Source: Allokutzneria sp. NRRL B-24872 | Lineage (GTDB): Bacteria; Actinomycetota; Actinomycetes; Mycobacteriales; Pseudonocardiaceae | Reading direction: 5' to 3' | Assembly (NCBI RefSeq): GCF_002155965.1 | Contig: NZ_MUMH01000134.1 | Span: 1 to 64,000, forward strand | Length of the DNA stretch: 64,000 nucleotides | In this document: piece after piece, positions 29,311 to 38,344 of the stretch | How the letters are laid out: the number at the start of each line of letters is the position of its first letter | Numbering within the stretch: the first letter of the stretch is position 1 | Program-made: the position numbers and the translations under genes | The notes under the pieces: generated by a model | The model's input: only the letters and a program-made list of their open reading frames with translations | The model's database searches: none | What the model was told of the DNA's origin: nothing

Positions 29311-30808
29311 CCCGAACGGTTTCCTCAAGCACACCCGCGCCGACGGCGCCAAGCGCCCGGTGGACGACCGGCTCGGCGACTGGGCCGAGGTCTACGCGGC
29401 GATCGAGCAGCCCCAGCGCGACGACCAGGTCCGCACGCAGGCCGCGCGCTGCATGGACTGCGGGATTCCCTTCTGCCACTCCGGTTCCGCCGGTTGTCCG
29501 CTGGGCAACCTGATCCCGGAGTGGAACGACTTGGTGCGCCGGGGCGACTGGGAGCAGGCATCGGAGCGCTTGCACGCCACCAACAACTTCCCGGAGTTCA
29601 CCGGGCGGCTGTGCCCGGCCCCGTGCGAGGCGGCGTGCGTGCTGTCGATCTCGCACGACGCCGGCGGAGCGGTGGCGATCAAGCGCGTCGAGCAGGCGAT
29701 CGCCGACGTGGCCTGGGAATCCGGCACCGTGCAGACGCTGCCCTCGGGCATCTCCACCGGCAAGAAGGTGGCCGTCGTCGGCTCCGGCCCGGCAGGCCTG
29801 GCGGCGGCTCAGCAGCTGACCAGGGCGGGCCACGAGGTCACCGTCTTCGAGCGCGACGACCGGCTCGGCGGGCTGCTCCGCTACGGGATTCCCGAGTTCA
29901 AGATGGAGAAGAAGGTCCTCGACCGCAGGCTGGCCCAGCTGCGCGCCGAGGGCACCCGCTTCATCACCAACTGCGAGGTCGGCGTCGACCTGCCCGTGGA
30001 GAAGCTGCGCGAGGAGTTCGACGCCGTCGTGCTCGCCGTGGGCGCGCTGCGCGGGCGCGACACCCCGGAGACCCCGGGGCGGCAGCTGCGCGGCGTGCAC
30101 CTCGCGATGGAACACCTGGTGCCCGCCAACAAGTTCTGCGAGGGCGACGGTCCGACGACGATCGACGCGGCCGGCAAGAACGTCGTGATCATCGGCGGCG
30201 GTGACACCGGCGCTGACTGCCTCGGCACGGCGCATCGCCAGGGTGCGATCGCGGTTCGCCAGCTCGACCAGTACCCGCAGCCGCCGACCGTGCGCGACGA
30301 CGACCGCTCGCCCTGGCCCACGTGGCCGTGGGTGCTGCGGTCCTACGCCGCGCACGAGGAGGGCGGCGAGCGCCTGTACGCCGTCGCGGTCGAGTCCTTT
30401 GTGGACGATGGGACCGGTCAGGTGCGCGCGGTGCGGCTGCGCAAGGTCCGCGTCGAGCGCGACGCCTCCGGCCGCCGCCAGGTGGTCCCGCAGTCGGAGG
30501 AGGTCGAGGAGATCCCCTGCGACCTCGCGCTGCTGGCGATCGGCTTCGAGGGCGTCGAGCACATGCGCTTGCTCGACGACCTCGGACTGGCGCTGAGCCC
30601 GCGCGGCACGCTGTCCTGCGGCACCGACTGGCAGACCAGCTCGCCCGGCGTGTTCGTCTGCGGTGACGCGCACCGGGGCGCTTCCCTGGTGGTGTGGGCG
30701 ATCGCGGAGGGCCGCTCGGTGGCCAGCGCGGTCGACACCTACCTCACCGGCGCCTCCGACCTGCCGTCTCCGGTCCACCCCACGGCGATCCCGCTCTCGG
30801 TGGTGTAG
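29303..30808 (+). CDS. gltD: Glutamate synthase small subunit GltD
   Basis: The 501-residue NADPH/FAD subunit feeds electrons to GltB. The N terminus carries the cysteines for two 4Fe-4S clusters ([20 protein letters not shown] and CPAPCEAAC). The FAD site is [17 protein letters not shown], the NADPH site is [17 protein letters not shown], and the late FAD contact is [19 protein letters not shown]. It starts at a GTG inside the end of gltB and is followed by a strong terminator. Confidence 0.97.
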   Translation: MADPNGFLKHTRADGAKRPVDDRLGDWAEVYAAIEQPQRDDQVRTQAARCMDCGIPFCHSGSAGCPLGNLIPEWNDLVRRGDWEQASERLHATNNFPEFTGRLCPAPCEAACVLSISHDAGGAVAIKRVEQAIADVAWESGTVQTLPSGISTGKKVAVVGSGPAGLAAAQQLTRAGHEVTVFERDDRLGGLLRYGIPEFKMEKKVLDRRLAQLRAEGTRFITNCEVGVDLPVEKLREEFDAVVLAVGALRGRDTPETPGRQLRGVHLAMEHLVPANKFCEGDGPTTIDAAGKNVVIIGGGDTGADCLGTAHRQGAIAVRQLDQYPQPPTVRDDDRSPWPTWPWVLRSYAAHEEGGERLYAVAVESFVDDGTGQVRAVRLRKVRVERDASGRRQVVPQSEEVEEIPCDLALLAIGFEGVEHMRLLDDLGLALSPRGTLSCGTDWQTSSPGVFVCGDAHRGASLVVWAIAEGRSVASAVDTYLTGASDLPSPVHPTAIPLSVV

Positions 30809-30821
30809 CTCCGCCTTCTCA

Positions 30822-30851
30822 CGGCCCCCGGACACCGTCGTCCGGGGGCCG
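30822..30851 (+). terminator. Rho-independent-type terminator after gltBD
   Basis: CGGCCCCCGGAC and its exact complement GTCCGGGGGCCG form a 12-bp stem with a 6-nt loop, followed by TTTC. It lies 13 bp after the gltD stop. Confidence 0.92.
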
Positions 30852-30905
30852 TTTCATGCCTCAGTTTCATGCCTCTGGTCCACTCCGTTCGTCTGGTCCG
30901 CGTGC

Positions 30906-30968
30906 TTCGACTTCTCGAATGATCCGACTTCGGCCCGGCTTTCCCCCTGGGCATAGCTCGAAGCTATG
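30906..30968 (+). promoter_or_regulatory. Inverted repeats in the isonitrile operon promoter region
   Basis: CATAGCT-CGA-AGCTATG (30952-30968) is a perfect 7-bp-arm repeat, and TTCGA-CTTC-TCGAA (30906-30919) is a second, shorter one. Both lie upstream of isnA, whose start is at 31047, and just after the gltD terminator. This is where an operon promoter is expected. They may be operators; no regulator gene is adjacent. Confidence 0.45.
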
Positions 30969-31046
30969 AGCACGTGGGATTGTTCGAAGTTGAACCTCCG
31001 TTGGCACGCTCGCCCCTGCTCAGCGAGCCGCGAGGAGGAGTCGGAC

Positions 31047-31991
31047 ATGCTCAGGACCGTGCTGCCGAGTGCGCGGGCAGCCGCCGTGCTCCGGCTGCTC
31101 ATGGCCTACCAGCGGCGGCTGCCCGGCGAGCACCCGTCGCCGTGCCCGCCGTGCGAGGCGCCGCACCTGCGCCGGATCGAGGCGGCGATGGCGGAGGGGC
31201 GCGAGATCCAGCTGGTGCTGCCCGCGTTCCCGGCGAAGTCGCCCAACCGCGCGAAGACGCTGAGCCACCTCCCGGACATGGCCGAGCGCGTGGCGCTGGA
31301 GTTCCTGCAATCGCTCTGCGATCGCATCGAGCGCGTCTACCCGCCGGGTGCACGCTTCATCATCTGCTCGGACGGCCGCGTTTTCGGTGACCTGATCGGG
31401 GTTCCGGACGCCGACATCACCGCCTACCGCCGCGAGCTGCTCGCGATGATCGAGCAGATCGGCGCGGAGCGGCTGGACGTCTTCGACCTCGACGACGTCG
31501 ATCTTGGGCTCGGTCATGACGCGATGCGCGAGCACCTGGTGACGCACTACGCGCAGCCGGTCGAGTCGGTGCGCGCGGAGGTCAAGGCGGGCGGTCAAGC
31601 GCTGAGCATCTACCGGGGGATGACCCGGTTCCTGTTCGAGGACCAGCTCGGCCCGGACTACGAGGGCAGCAGGGCGGCGGCGCTGCGCGAGGCCCGCCGC
31701 CGCGCCTACGGGGTCATCCAGCGCAGCCGGGCGTGGGGCGCGTTGCTGGCCGAGCGCTTCGCCGACGCCGTCCGCCTGTCCATCCACCCGCAACCGTGCG
31801 GCGCGGACAAGCTCGGCGTGCTGCTGATGGAGACCGCTGACAGCTGGCTCACGCCGTGGCACGGCGTCGCGGTGGTGGTCGACGGGCAAGCGGAGCTGGC
31901 CAAGCGCGCGGACGCCGAACGCCTCGGCGCCACCCTCGTTCGGCGCGGCGGTCGGCCGAGCCACTACGTCCTCTCCCGCATCACCGGCTGA
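31047..31991 (+). CDS. isnA: L-tyrosine/L-tryptophan isonitrile synthase (IsnA/PvcA family)
   Basis: The family converts the amine of tyrosine or tryptophan into an isonitrile using ribulose 5-phosphate. The 314-residue protein shows the family core IQLVLPAFPAKSPNRAKTL, then LPDMAERVALEFLQSLCDRI, YPPGARFIICSDGRVFGDL and the C-terminal ADSWLTPWHGVAVV with SHYVLSRI. The ATG at 31047 is chosen for GAGGAGGAG 6 nt upstream; an open frame extends back to 30966. The oxygenase partner begins 33 bp downstream. Amino acid choice (Tyr or Trp) is not determined. Confidence 0.92.
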   Translation: MLRTVLPSARAAAVLRLLMAYQRRLPGEHPSPCPPCEAPHLRRIEAAMAEGREIQLVLPAFPAKSPNRAKTLSHLPDMAERVALEFLQSLCDRIERVYPPGARFIICSDGRVFGDLIGVPDADITAYRRELLAMIEQIGAERLDVFDLDDVDLGLGHDAMREHLVTHYAQPVESVRAEVKAGGQALSIYRGMTRFLFEDQLGPDYEGSRAAALREARRRAYGVIQRSRAWGALLAERFADAVRLSIHPQPCGADKLGVLLMETADSWLTPWHGVAVVVDGQAELAKRADAERLGATLVRRGGRPSHYVLSRITG

Positions 31992-32024
31992 CCTCACTGA
32001 CTTCACGGCTAGAAGGAGCCCGTC

Positions 32025-32855
32025 ATGACCCTTGCCCAGCACCAGAAAATCGGCCCCTTCGGCGTGCTCGTCGAGGCCGCGTCGCCCGGCGCGAACCCGT
32101 CGGCGCTCGACCCGGCGGAGCTGCGCGCGCTCGTCAGGGAGCACCACATCCTGGTGCTGCGCGGGTTCCGCAACTTCACCGACGCCGAGGACCTGACGGC
32201 GTGGTGCGGCACCCTCGGCGAGATCATGATGTGGCCCTTCGGCGCCGTGCTCGAACTGGTCGAGGCCGACGCGCCGACCGACCACATCTTCGACCACAGC
32301 TACGTTCCGCTGCATTGGGACGGCATGTACAAGCCGCTGATCCCGGAGTTCCAGGTCTTCCAGTGCGTCAGCGCGCCCGGCGAGGGCAACGGCGGTCGCA
32401 CCACGTTCAGCGACTCCAGCGGAGTGCTCGCCGCCGCGTCGCGCGAAACGGTCGAGCGGTGGAGCCGGATCACCGTGACCTACCGCATCCAGAACAAGGT
32501 CCACTACGGCGGCCAGGCCGTTTCTCCTTTGGTGGTCCCGCATCCGGTGACCGGCGAGCCCACCGTGCGTTACAACGAGCCGCCCATCGAGGACGATTCG
32601 TCGTTCCTCAACCGGCCCGACCACCATTTCGACGGCGTGGTGAATGAGGAAGTGCCCTCGCTGATCGAAGAGCTCCAGAAAGCGCTCTACGACCCGCGCC
32701 ACTACTACGCGCACGACTGGGTCGACGGCGATCTGGTGATCACCGACAACTACACACTGCTGCACGGCCGCGAGGCATTCACCCACCGCGCGCCCCGCCA
32801 CCTGCGCCGCGTGCACGTGCTCGGCGACCCACCGTTCAAGAACCCAGCGCTGTGA
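32025..32855 (+). CDS. isnB: Isonitrile-pathway Fe(II)/2-oxoglutarate oxygenase (IsnB/PvcB, TauD fold)
   Basis: This 276-residue TauD-type dioxygenase acts on the isonitrile product, typically by oxidative decarboxylation to the vinyl isonitrile or by hydroxylation/desaturation. The iron ligands are HWD (in YVPLHWDGMY) and the distal His in YTLLHGREAFTHR, with the 2-oxoglutarate arginine just after (APRHLRRVHV). The ATG follows AGAAGGAG. The stop overlaps the GTG of the next gene (GTGA), tying the glycosyltransferases to this pathway. Confidence 0.9.
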   Translation: MTLAQHQKIGPFGVLVEAASPGANPSALDPAELRALVREHHILVLRGFRNFTDAEDLTAWCGTLGEIMMWPFGAVLELVEADAPTDHIFDHSYVPLHWDGMYKPLIPEFQVFQCVSAPGEGNGGRTTFSDSSGVLAAASRETVERWSRITVTYRIQNKVHYGGQAVSPLVVPHPVTGEPTVRYNEPPIEDDSSFLNRPDHHFDGVVNEEVPSLIEELQKALYDPRHYYAHDWVDGDLVITDNYTLLHGREAFTHRAPRHLRRVHVLGDPPFKNPAL

Positions 32856-34621
32856 AGACGCATCGTTTCGCGCTCCTCGGCCTGACGGCAGCGACTTTTC
32901 TGTTGGCATTCTGGGCTTTCGGGCGAGTCGACCCGCATTACTACTACACCGTCGGCGTGCGCTCCATGGCGTCGAGCTGGCACGCGTTCTTCTTCGGCGC
33001 TTTCGATCCGGCCGGGACGATCTCGGTGGACAAGGTGCCGGGCTCGTTGTGGTTGCAGGCGTTGTCCGTGCGCGTGTTCGGCTTCCACACGTGGGCCGTT
33101 CTGCTGCCCTCAGCGCTTGCCGTAGCGGCAACTGTTCCGGTTCTGTTCGCGGCGGTGCGGTTGTGGATCGGCTCGCGTGCGGGGCTCATCGCCGCTGCGG
33201 TGTTCGCGTTGACCCCGGTCACCGTGGTCTTGGCGCGGGTGAACATCCCCGACACGTTCTTGGTGCTGTGCATGGTTTGTGCGGCGCTCGCTACGTCGAA
33301 GGCGGTCAAGGACGGTCGCTGGCCGCAACTGCTGATCGCGGCGGTGTGGATCGGCGTCGGCTTCCAGATGAAGATGACTCAGGCGTTCCTCGTGTTGCCG
33401 GCACTGGGAATCGCGTACCTGGTCACGGCTCCAGGCGGCTTTCTTTCGCGCCTGGGGCGGGTCTCCGCGGCTGGGGTTGTCGCGCTCGCGGTCAGCTCGT
33501 TGTGGCTCGTCTTCGTTGCGTTGACCCCTGTTGGTTCTCGGCCTTACGTCGATGGCAGCACGCACAATTCCGTGTGGGAGATGGCTTTGCTGTACAACGG
33601 CTTCGGCCGTTTCTCCTCCGGTGCGGCCACGACTGCGCAGGTGAGCAGCTTCCTCGCGGACTTCGGCGGTTCCCCAGGGCTGTTCCGGTTGTTCAACGCC
33701 GAGGTCGCCGTTCAGATCAGCTGGCTGCTTCCGCTCGCTTTGGTCGCAGTCGTGGTCGGCTTCGTCAAGCGCCCGCGAGACTCCGGAGTGATTCTGTGGA
33801 GCACGTGGCTTCTGGTGCACGTCGTGCTTTTCTCTGCGGCGCCGGGAATTCACCCGTACTACACCGCCGCGTTGGCTCCGGCGATCGCTGCGCTGACGGC
33901 TTACGCGATCCACGTCGATTCGCGCTTGGCCTGGTTGGGAATCGTGTGGCCGGTCGTGTTGTGCGTGCGGGAAGGCTTGGGGTGGCTCGCGATCGTGCTC
34001 GTCGCGGGTGCTCTGGTGGCTCTCGTGGCACGGCTGCGCGCGGTCGCGGTCGTCGCGTTGGTGGCGGGTCCCGGAGCGGTCGCGGTGCTGGCTTCTGGAA
34101 AGACCTTCGACGGCTTGACGTCACTCAATCCCGTTGCGGGGCAGGGGAGTCCGTTGTCCCACGCGGGCATGGCGGCCATGCACGGACTGCCGTCTGACAC
34201 GCCTTTCCCGCCTGGGATGGGGGACATGAACATGATCACTCCGAACGCCGGAGTGCTGCGGTACGTGACGCAGAACCACGCGCGCGAGCGCTACCTGTTC
34301 GCCGTGCCGACCGCGAACACGGCGGCACCCTACCTGCGCGCGGGCTACAGCGTGCTGCCGATGGGCGGGTTCACCGGCGCGGCGGCCGTTCCGTCCATTG
34401 TGGAGCTTCAGGAACTGGTGCGTTCCGGCCAGCTCCGGCACGTGCTCATCGGCGGATTCCACGGCGGCATGGGCGGTTCCGTGTCGATCGAGCGCCAGGA
34501 GTGGGTGGCGAAGAACTGCGCGCCCGTGCCCGCCACCGAGTACCAGGGCGCTTCCGGTTCCTCAGGGCCGCCCGGGCACCCGGAGCTGTTGTTCGACTGC
34601 CGTCCAGGAGGTTCGCGGTGA
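32852..34621 (+). CDS. GT39/ArnT-like polytopic glycosyltransferase
   Basis: The 589-residue GT-C membrane enzyme has an N-terminal helix and the catalytic first loop FGRVDPHYYYTVGVRS. Next comes the family segment GAFDPAGTISVDKVPGSLWL and then about ten more helices. A soluble C-terminal domain ends in the cytosol or outside. Such enzymes use polyprenyl-phosphate sugars on the outer face of the membrane. The GTG overlaps the isnB stop by 4 bp and its own stop overlaps the next GT by 4 bp. It is a little less GC-rich than its neighbours. Acceptor and sugar are unknown. Confidence 0.85.
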   Translation: MKTHRFALLGLTAATFLLAFWAFGRVDPHYYYTVGVRSMASSWHAFFFGAFDPAGTISVDKVPGSLWLQALSVRVFGFHTWAVLLPSALAVAATVPVLFAAVRLWIGSRAGLIAAAVFALTPVTVVLARVNIPDTFLVLCMVCAALATSKAVKDGRWPQLLIAAVWIGVGFQMKMTQAFLVLPALGIAYLVTAPGGFLSRLGRVSAAGVVALAVSSLWLVFVALTPVGSRPYVDGSTHNSVWEMALLYNGFGRFSSGAATTAQVSSFLADFGGSPGLFRLFNAEVAVQISWLLPLALVAVVVGFVKRPRDSGVILWSTWLLVHVVLFSAAPGIHPYYTAALAPAIAALTAYAIHVDSRLAWLGIVWPVVLCVREGLGWLAIVLVAGALVALVARLRAVAVVALVAGPGAVAVLASGKTFDGLTSLNPVAGQGSPLSHAGMAAMHGLPSDTPFPPGMGDMNMITPNAGVLRYVTQNHARERYLFAVPTANTAAPYLRAGYSVLPMGGFTGAAAVPSIVELQELVRSGQLRHVLIGGFHGGMGGSVSIERQEWVAKNCAPVPATEYQGASGSSGPPGHPELLFDCRPGGSR

Positions 34622-35880
34622 ACAAGTCGTTGGAGTGGTTGTCCCGCAACGCTGTGCGGATCGCCGTGCTGTCCGGGGTCGCGTTCGTGGCGATCTCCGC
34701 GCTGCACTGGGCGCTGACCGGCTTCGTGATCATGACCGACTTCATCGACCTCACGGTCTACGAGGCCGGAGCGCGGGCGCTGGTCGACGGGTCGCCGCTG
34801 TACGAAGGCAAGATCGACGGCGGGATGTACTCCTACACCTACCCGCCGTTCTCCACGCTGCTGTTCGCGCCGATGGTGCTCGGACCGCTGTGGCTGTGGA
34901 AACTGTTGGTGTTCCCGGTGAACACCGCGCTGGTGGCGTGCGCGGTGTGGCTGTCGCTGCGGATCATGGGGCACGCGAACGACCGCGACACGCGCCGCAT
35001 CACGCTCGCGCTGACGGCGCTGCTGTTCTGGGTGGAGCCCGTCGCGTGGACCATGTACCTCGGCCAGGTCAACCTCGTGTTGCTCGTCGTGTTGTTGTTC
35101 GGGCTGCGTCAGTCGTCCCGAGAACCGCTTGCGGGTTCGAGAATCAACACTGAGCTGTGGCTCGGCCTCGCGGTCGGGTTCGCCGCCGGGATCAAGATCA
35201 CGCCCGCGATCTTCGTCATCTACTTCCTGCTCACCAGGCGTTACAAGGCCGCTCTGGTCTCGGTCGCCACGTTCCTGGGCACGGTCGCGATCAGCCTCGT
35301 CGTGACGCCGGGGGACACGCTGCGGTACTGGAGCGGCACGTTCCTGCGCACCGAGCGCGTCGGCGAGGTCGTGATCCAGATGAACCAGTCGCTCAACGGC
35401 CTGCTCGCGCGACTGTTCACAGTGGACAAACCGCCCACCGTGCTGTGGCTCGGCGTGGCGCTGCTCGCCGCGCTGGCCGGGCTCTCCGTCGCCGTCCTCG
35501 CGCACCGGCGCGGGGAGACGTTGCTCGGCTTCACCCTGGTCGGCATGACCGGGGCGGCCGTGTCGCCGATCTCGTGGAGCCACCACTGGGTGTGGTTCGT
35601 CCCGCTCGTGGTCGTCGCCGCGCACGGGTGGCGACGCCGTCGCGCGGACATCGTCGCGCTCGCCGCCTTCACCGCGGTGACCTTCGCGTGGCCCATGCAC
35701 CTCGTCACCGGGCACCGGATGGACATCCCCGCGCTTGGTGTGATCGGCATTCCGGAGTGGGGCGGGCTCGGCAACATCTACACCAACGTGTACGTGTTCC
35801 TCTTCGGCGCAACCCTGCTCTGGGTCTGGCGTCGCCTCCGCGTCCCCGGCGGTGCGCTCTCGCAGGTAGCTGAGCCGTAG
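34618..35880 (+). CDS. GT87-family polyprenyl-phosphate-dependent glycosyltransferase
   Basis: The 420-residue protein has about ten helices and GT87 (DUF2029) features: the Asp-containing loop MTDFIDLTVYEAGARALVDG, then YTYPPFSTLLFAPM, TMYLGQVNLVLL, GFAAGIKITPAIF and WSHHWVWF. Known members are alpha-mannosyltransferases that act outside the membrane. It starts at a GTG overlapping the GT39-like gene by 4 bp and is the fourth gene of the isn operon. GGAGG lies close upstream. Confidence 0.87.
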   Translation: MNKSLEWLSRNAVRIAVLSGVAFVAISALHWALTGFVIMTDFIDLTVYEAGARALVDGSPLYEGKIDGGMYSYTYPPFSTLLFAPMVLGPLWLWKLLVFPVNTALVACAVWLSLRIMGHANDRDTRRITLALTALLFWVEPVAWTMYLGQVNLVLLVVLLFGLRQSSREPLAGSRINTELWLGLAVGFAAGIKITPAIFVIYFLLTRRYKAALVSVATFLGTVAISLVVTPGDTLRYWSGTFLRTERVGEVVIQMNQSLNGLLARLFTVDKPPTVLWLGVALLAALAGLSVAVLAHRRGETLLGFTLVGMTGAAVSPISWSHHWVWFVPLVVVAAHGWRRRRADIVALAAFTAVTFAWPMHLVTGHRMDIPALGVIGIPEWGGLGNIYTNVYVFLFGATLLWVWRRLRVPGGALSQVAEP

Positions 35881-35991
35881 CCGGTTTTCGTTGGCAGCAA
35901 ACGACTACGGGACCCCCTCGTGGCCGTCCGGGAACGCTCGTGCAAGATCCACACCTGCATTGCCGTCGACCTCGATTGTGGATGCGGACCA

Positions 35992-36879
35992 GTGAAGACC
36001 ACACCCGGATTCCCCGCCACCTGCCCGACCGACTGCTTGCCGGAGGCGGGTGAGACACCGACCGTTCCCTTGGCACTGAGAACTTTCCGCCTCGTGGCGG
36101 TGTTCGCCGTGCTCCTGTTCGCCGCGCCACTGGCCGTGCTCCTGCCCTTCTTCGGCCCGCGCCGCCGCGTGCGGGAGTTGCGGCGGCTGTCGTGGTGGGT
36201 GCTGCGCGCGCTCGGGGTCCGCGTCGTGCACACCGGTCCGCGCGGGGGAGCCGCCCTGCTCGTCGCGAACCACCTCTCGTGGCTGGACGGGGCCGCTCTG
36301 CTTGTGCAGCAACCGATTCACCTGGTCACAGACGCGCGAGCCGCCACCGGTTTCCTCGGTCGGCTGCTCGTCGGCGGTGGCACGATCTTCCTGGACCGCT
36401 TCCGGCCGAGCACCCTCGGCGACACTCTCGACGAGGTCACGCACGCCCTGCGCTCCGGCTTGCCGGTCGGCGCGTTCCCCGAGGGCGTGCGCCGGTGCAG
36501 CTCACCCGGCGGTGCCTTCGCCCCCGCGCTGTTCGAGGCCGCCCTCCGCGCCGGGGTCCCGGTCCGCCCCACGCTCGTCGAGCACCGCCTCCGCGGTGGC
36601 CGAGCCACTTCAGCCGCCGCTTTCCTCGCTGGCCAGTCGCTGTTCGACAACGTGCGCGCCATCGCCGCGATCCGCGGGCTCGAAGTGCACGTGCGCGCGC
36701 TGCCCGTGCTCGAACCCGCGCGCTACCGCTCGCGCGCCGCGCTGTGCCGCACCGCCAAGGCCGCCATCGACCGCTCCGCCGACCCCAACCCCTCGGCCTG
36801 CTCGGCCGCCAACCCCAAGCCCCTCATCCCCGAGAAGCGCCTCATCACCCCTCGCGACCTGGCTCCCCTCTCCTCCTGA
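35992..36879 (+). CDS. PlsC-like lysophospholipid acyltransferase
   Basis: The 295-residue protein has an N-terminal cysteine-containing leader (FPATCPTDCLPEAG), a helix (LVAVFAVLLFAAPLAVLLPF), the HX4D acyltransferase motif NHLSWLD and the FPEG motif. It transfers acyl groups to lysolipids or similar. GTG 35992 is chosen because related proteins begin near the SPCTP-type leader; GTG 35920 is an alternative. It is 111 bp after the GT87 gene, so membership in the isn operon is uncertain. Confidence 0.85.
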   Translation: MKTTPGFPATCPTDCLPEAGETPTVPLALRTFRLVAVFAVLLFAAPLAVLLPFFGPRRRVRELRRLSWWVLRALGVRVVHTGPRGGAALLVANHLSWLDGAALLVQQPIHLVTDARAATGFLGRLLVGGGTIFLDRFRPSTLGDTLDEVTHALRSGLPVGAFPEGVRRCSSPGGAFAPALFEAALRAGVPVRPTLVEHRLRGGRATSAAAFLAGQSLFDNVRAIAAIRGLEVHVRALPVLEPARYRSRAALCRTAKAAIDRSADPNPSACSAANPKPLIPEKRLITPRDLAPLSS

Positions 36880-36888
36880 CGGGCACGG

Positions 36889-37173
36889 TCAGCCGCCGGC
36901 CACTGAGGGGATGATCTGGATCTCGGTCTTGTCGGAGAGTTGGGTGTCCTCGGCGGAGAGGCGGCGGCACTCCTCGCCGTCCACGAAGAAGTTCACGTAC
37001 CGCCGCAGTCGGCGCTGCTCGTCCCGCAACCGCCGCTCCAGCAACGGGTAGCGGCCCGCGACCACGTCCAGCACGTCGCCGAGCGTGGCGGGGGCGGTCA
37101 TCTCCAGCTCGAACTTCGAGGTGCCACCAGCGGCCGAGCGCAGCACTCCGGGCAGCAACACGGTCACGTGCAT
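36889..37173 (-). CDS. MoaD/ThiS-like small sulfur carrier protein
   Basis: This 94-residue beta-grasp protein ends in Gly-Gly (SVAGG), the site activated by adenylation and thiocarboxylation. It has VTVLLPGVLRSAAGG, DVLDVVAGRYPLLERRLRD and NFFVDGEECRRL. It is 9 bp downstream of a BNR-repeat gene and presumably co-transcribed with it. No E1-like MoeB gene or target enzyme is nearby, so its pathway is not identified. Confidence 0.87.
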   Translation of the reverse strand: MHVTVLLPGVLRSAAGGTSKFELEMTAPATLGDVLDVVAGRYPLLERRLRDEQRRLRRYVNFFVDGEECRRLSAEDTQLSDKTEIQIIPSVAGG

Positions 37174-37182
37174 CGCCGCCCC

Positions 37183-38265
37183 CTACACCGACGCCGCGCG
37201 GACGCAGAGCACGTCGGGCAGGTGCTGGGCGATCAGCGACCACGAGTCGCCCTCGTCGGCGCTGCCGTACACCTCGCCCGTGCGGGAGCCGAAGTACACG
37301 CCCGCCGGATCGGCGTCGTCGGCGCACATCGCGTCGCGCAGCACGGCCGTCCAGAAGCCGTCCTCGGGCAGGCCCTTGCTGAGCGCGGTCCACGACTCGC
37401 CGCCGTCCTCGCTGCGGTACACCCGGCACCTGCCGTCCGGCGGGAAGCGCAGCGCGTCGGCGGTCAGCGGGAACGTGTAGATCACCTCGGGCCGGTGCGG
37501 GTGCACGACCATCGGGAAGCCGAAGTCGCTCGGCAGACCCTCCGCGATGGACTGCCAGGTCCGCGCGCCGTCGTCACTGCGGTAGACGCCGTGGTGGTTC
37601 TGCGCGAAGAAGCGCTCCGGCCGCGACGGGTGCTGGGCGATCTTGTGCACGCACTGGCCGAACTCGGGAGCGGGGTCGGGCATGAAGTAGGCGCTGATCC
37701 CGCTGTTGCTCGCCGACCAGCTCCGCCCGCCGTCCGTGGTCAGGTAGACGCCACCGGTGGACATGGCCACGGTGACGCGATCGGGGTCCTCCGGGTGCGG
37801 CAGCACGGAGTGGATCGCCTGGCCGCCGAAACCCGGGGTCCAGTCGGCGCGGTGCGGGTGGTCCCACAGCGCCCTCACCAGCTCGTAGGTGCGCCCGCCG
37901 TCGGCGGAGCGGAACAGCGCCGAGGGCTCAACGCCCGCGTACACGACCTCCGGCTGCGAGCGCGGTCCCGGCGCGATCTGCCAGACCTGGCCGAGCGAGG
38001 TGCCGGTGTCCTCGGGGAACGCGACGGGCGCGTGATCGGGCTCCTGCCAGCTCGCGCCGAGGTCGTCGCTGGTCATCACGCTCGGGCCGAAGTGCTCGCT
38101 GTGCAGCCCGGCCAGCAGCCGTGGCGCGTCGCCGCGCGTGTCGATGGCCACCGAGTACACGGCGGTCATCGGGTGGTGCGGCCCGGAGAGCGCCCAGCTG
38201 GCCCTGCCGTCCGTACTCCTGGCCAGCCACAGGCCCTTGCGGGTGCCGATCGCCAGCAGAACCAT
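37183..38265 (-). CDS. BNR/sialidase-like beta-propeller protein
   Basis: The 360-residue protein has repeated Asp-box motifs (STDGRASW, SADGGRTY, TTDGGRSW, SDDGARTW, SEDGGESW), the mark of a sialidase/VPS10-like propeller. There is no signal peptide, so it appears cytosolic. Catalytic sialidase residues (FRIP, arginine triad) are not seen, so no glycosidase activity is claimed. It begins MVLLAIGTRKGLWLA and is paired with a MoaD-like gene. Confidence 0.83.
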   Translation of the reverse strand: MVLLAIGTRKGLWLARSTDGRASWALSGPHHPMTAVYSVAIDTRGDAPRLLAGLHSEHFGPSVMTSDDLGASWQEPDHAPVAFPEDTGTSLGQVWQIAPGPRSQPEVVYAGVEPSALFRSADGGRTYELVRALWDHPHRADWTPGFGGQAIHSVLPHPEDPDRVTVAMSTGGVYLTTDGGRSWSASNSGISAYFMPDPAPEFGQCVHKIAQHPSRPERFFAQNHHGVYRSDDGARTWQSIAEGLPSDFGFPMVVHPHRPEVIYTFPLTADALRFPPDGRCRVYRSEDGGESWTALSKGLPEDGFWTAVLRDAMCADDADPAGVYFGSRTGEVYGSADEGDSWSLIAQHLPDVLCVRAASV

Positions 38266-38344
38266 CGCGAACCTCCGAAATCGACGTGACCCAGGTCACC
38301 GATGGAGGCTACGCCGGGGGTCCGACAGTCACCCGGTAACGTCG

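Noticed and set aside
31047-36879. A complete paerucumarin-type pvcABCD cluster
   Set aside because: Only the PvcA and PvcB families are present; there is no flavin monooxygenase or hydroxylase partner. The following genes are glycosyltransferases and an acyltransferase.
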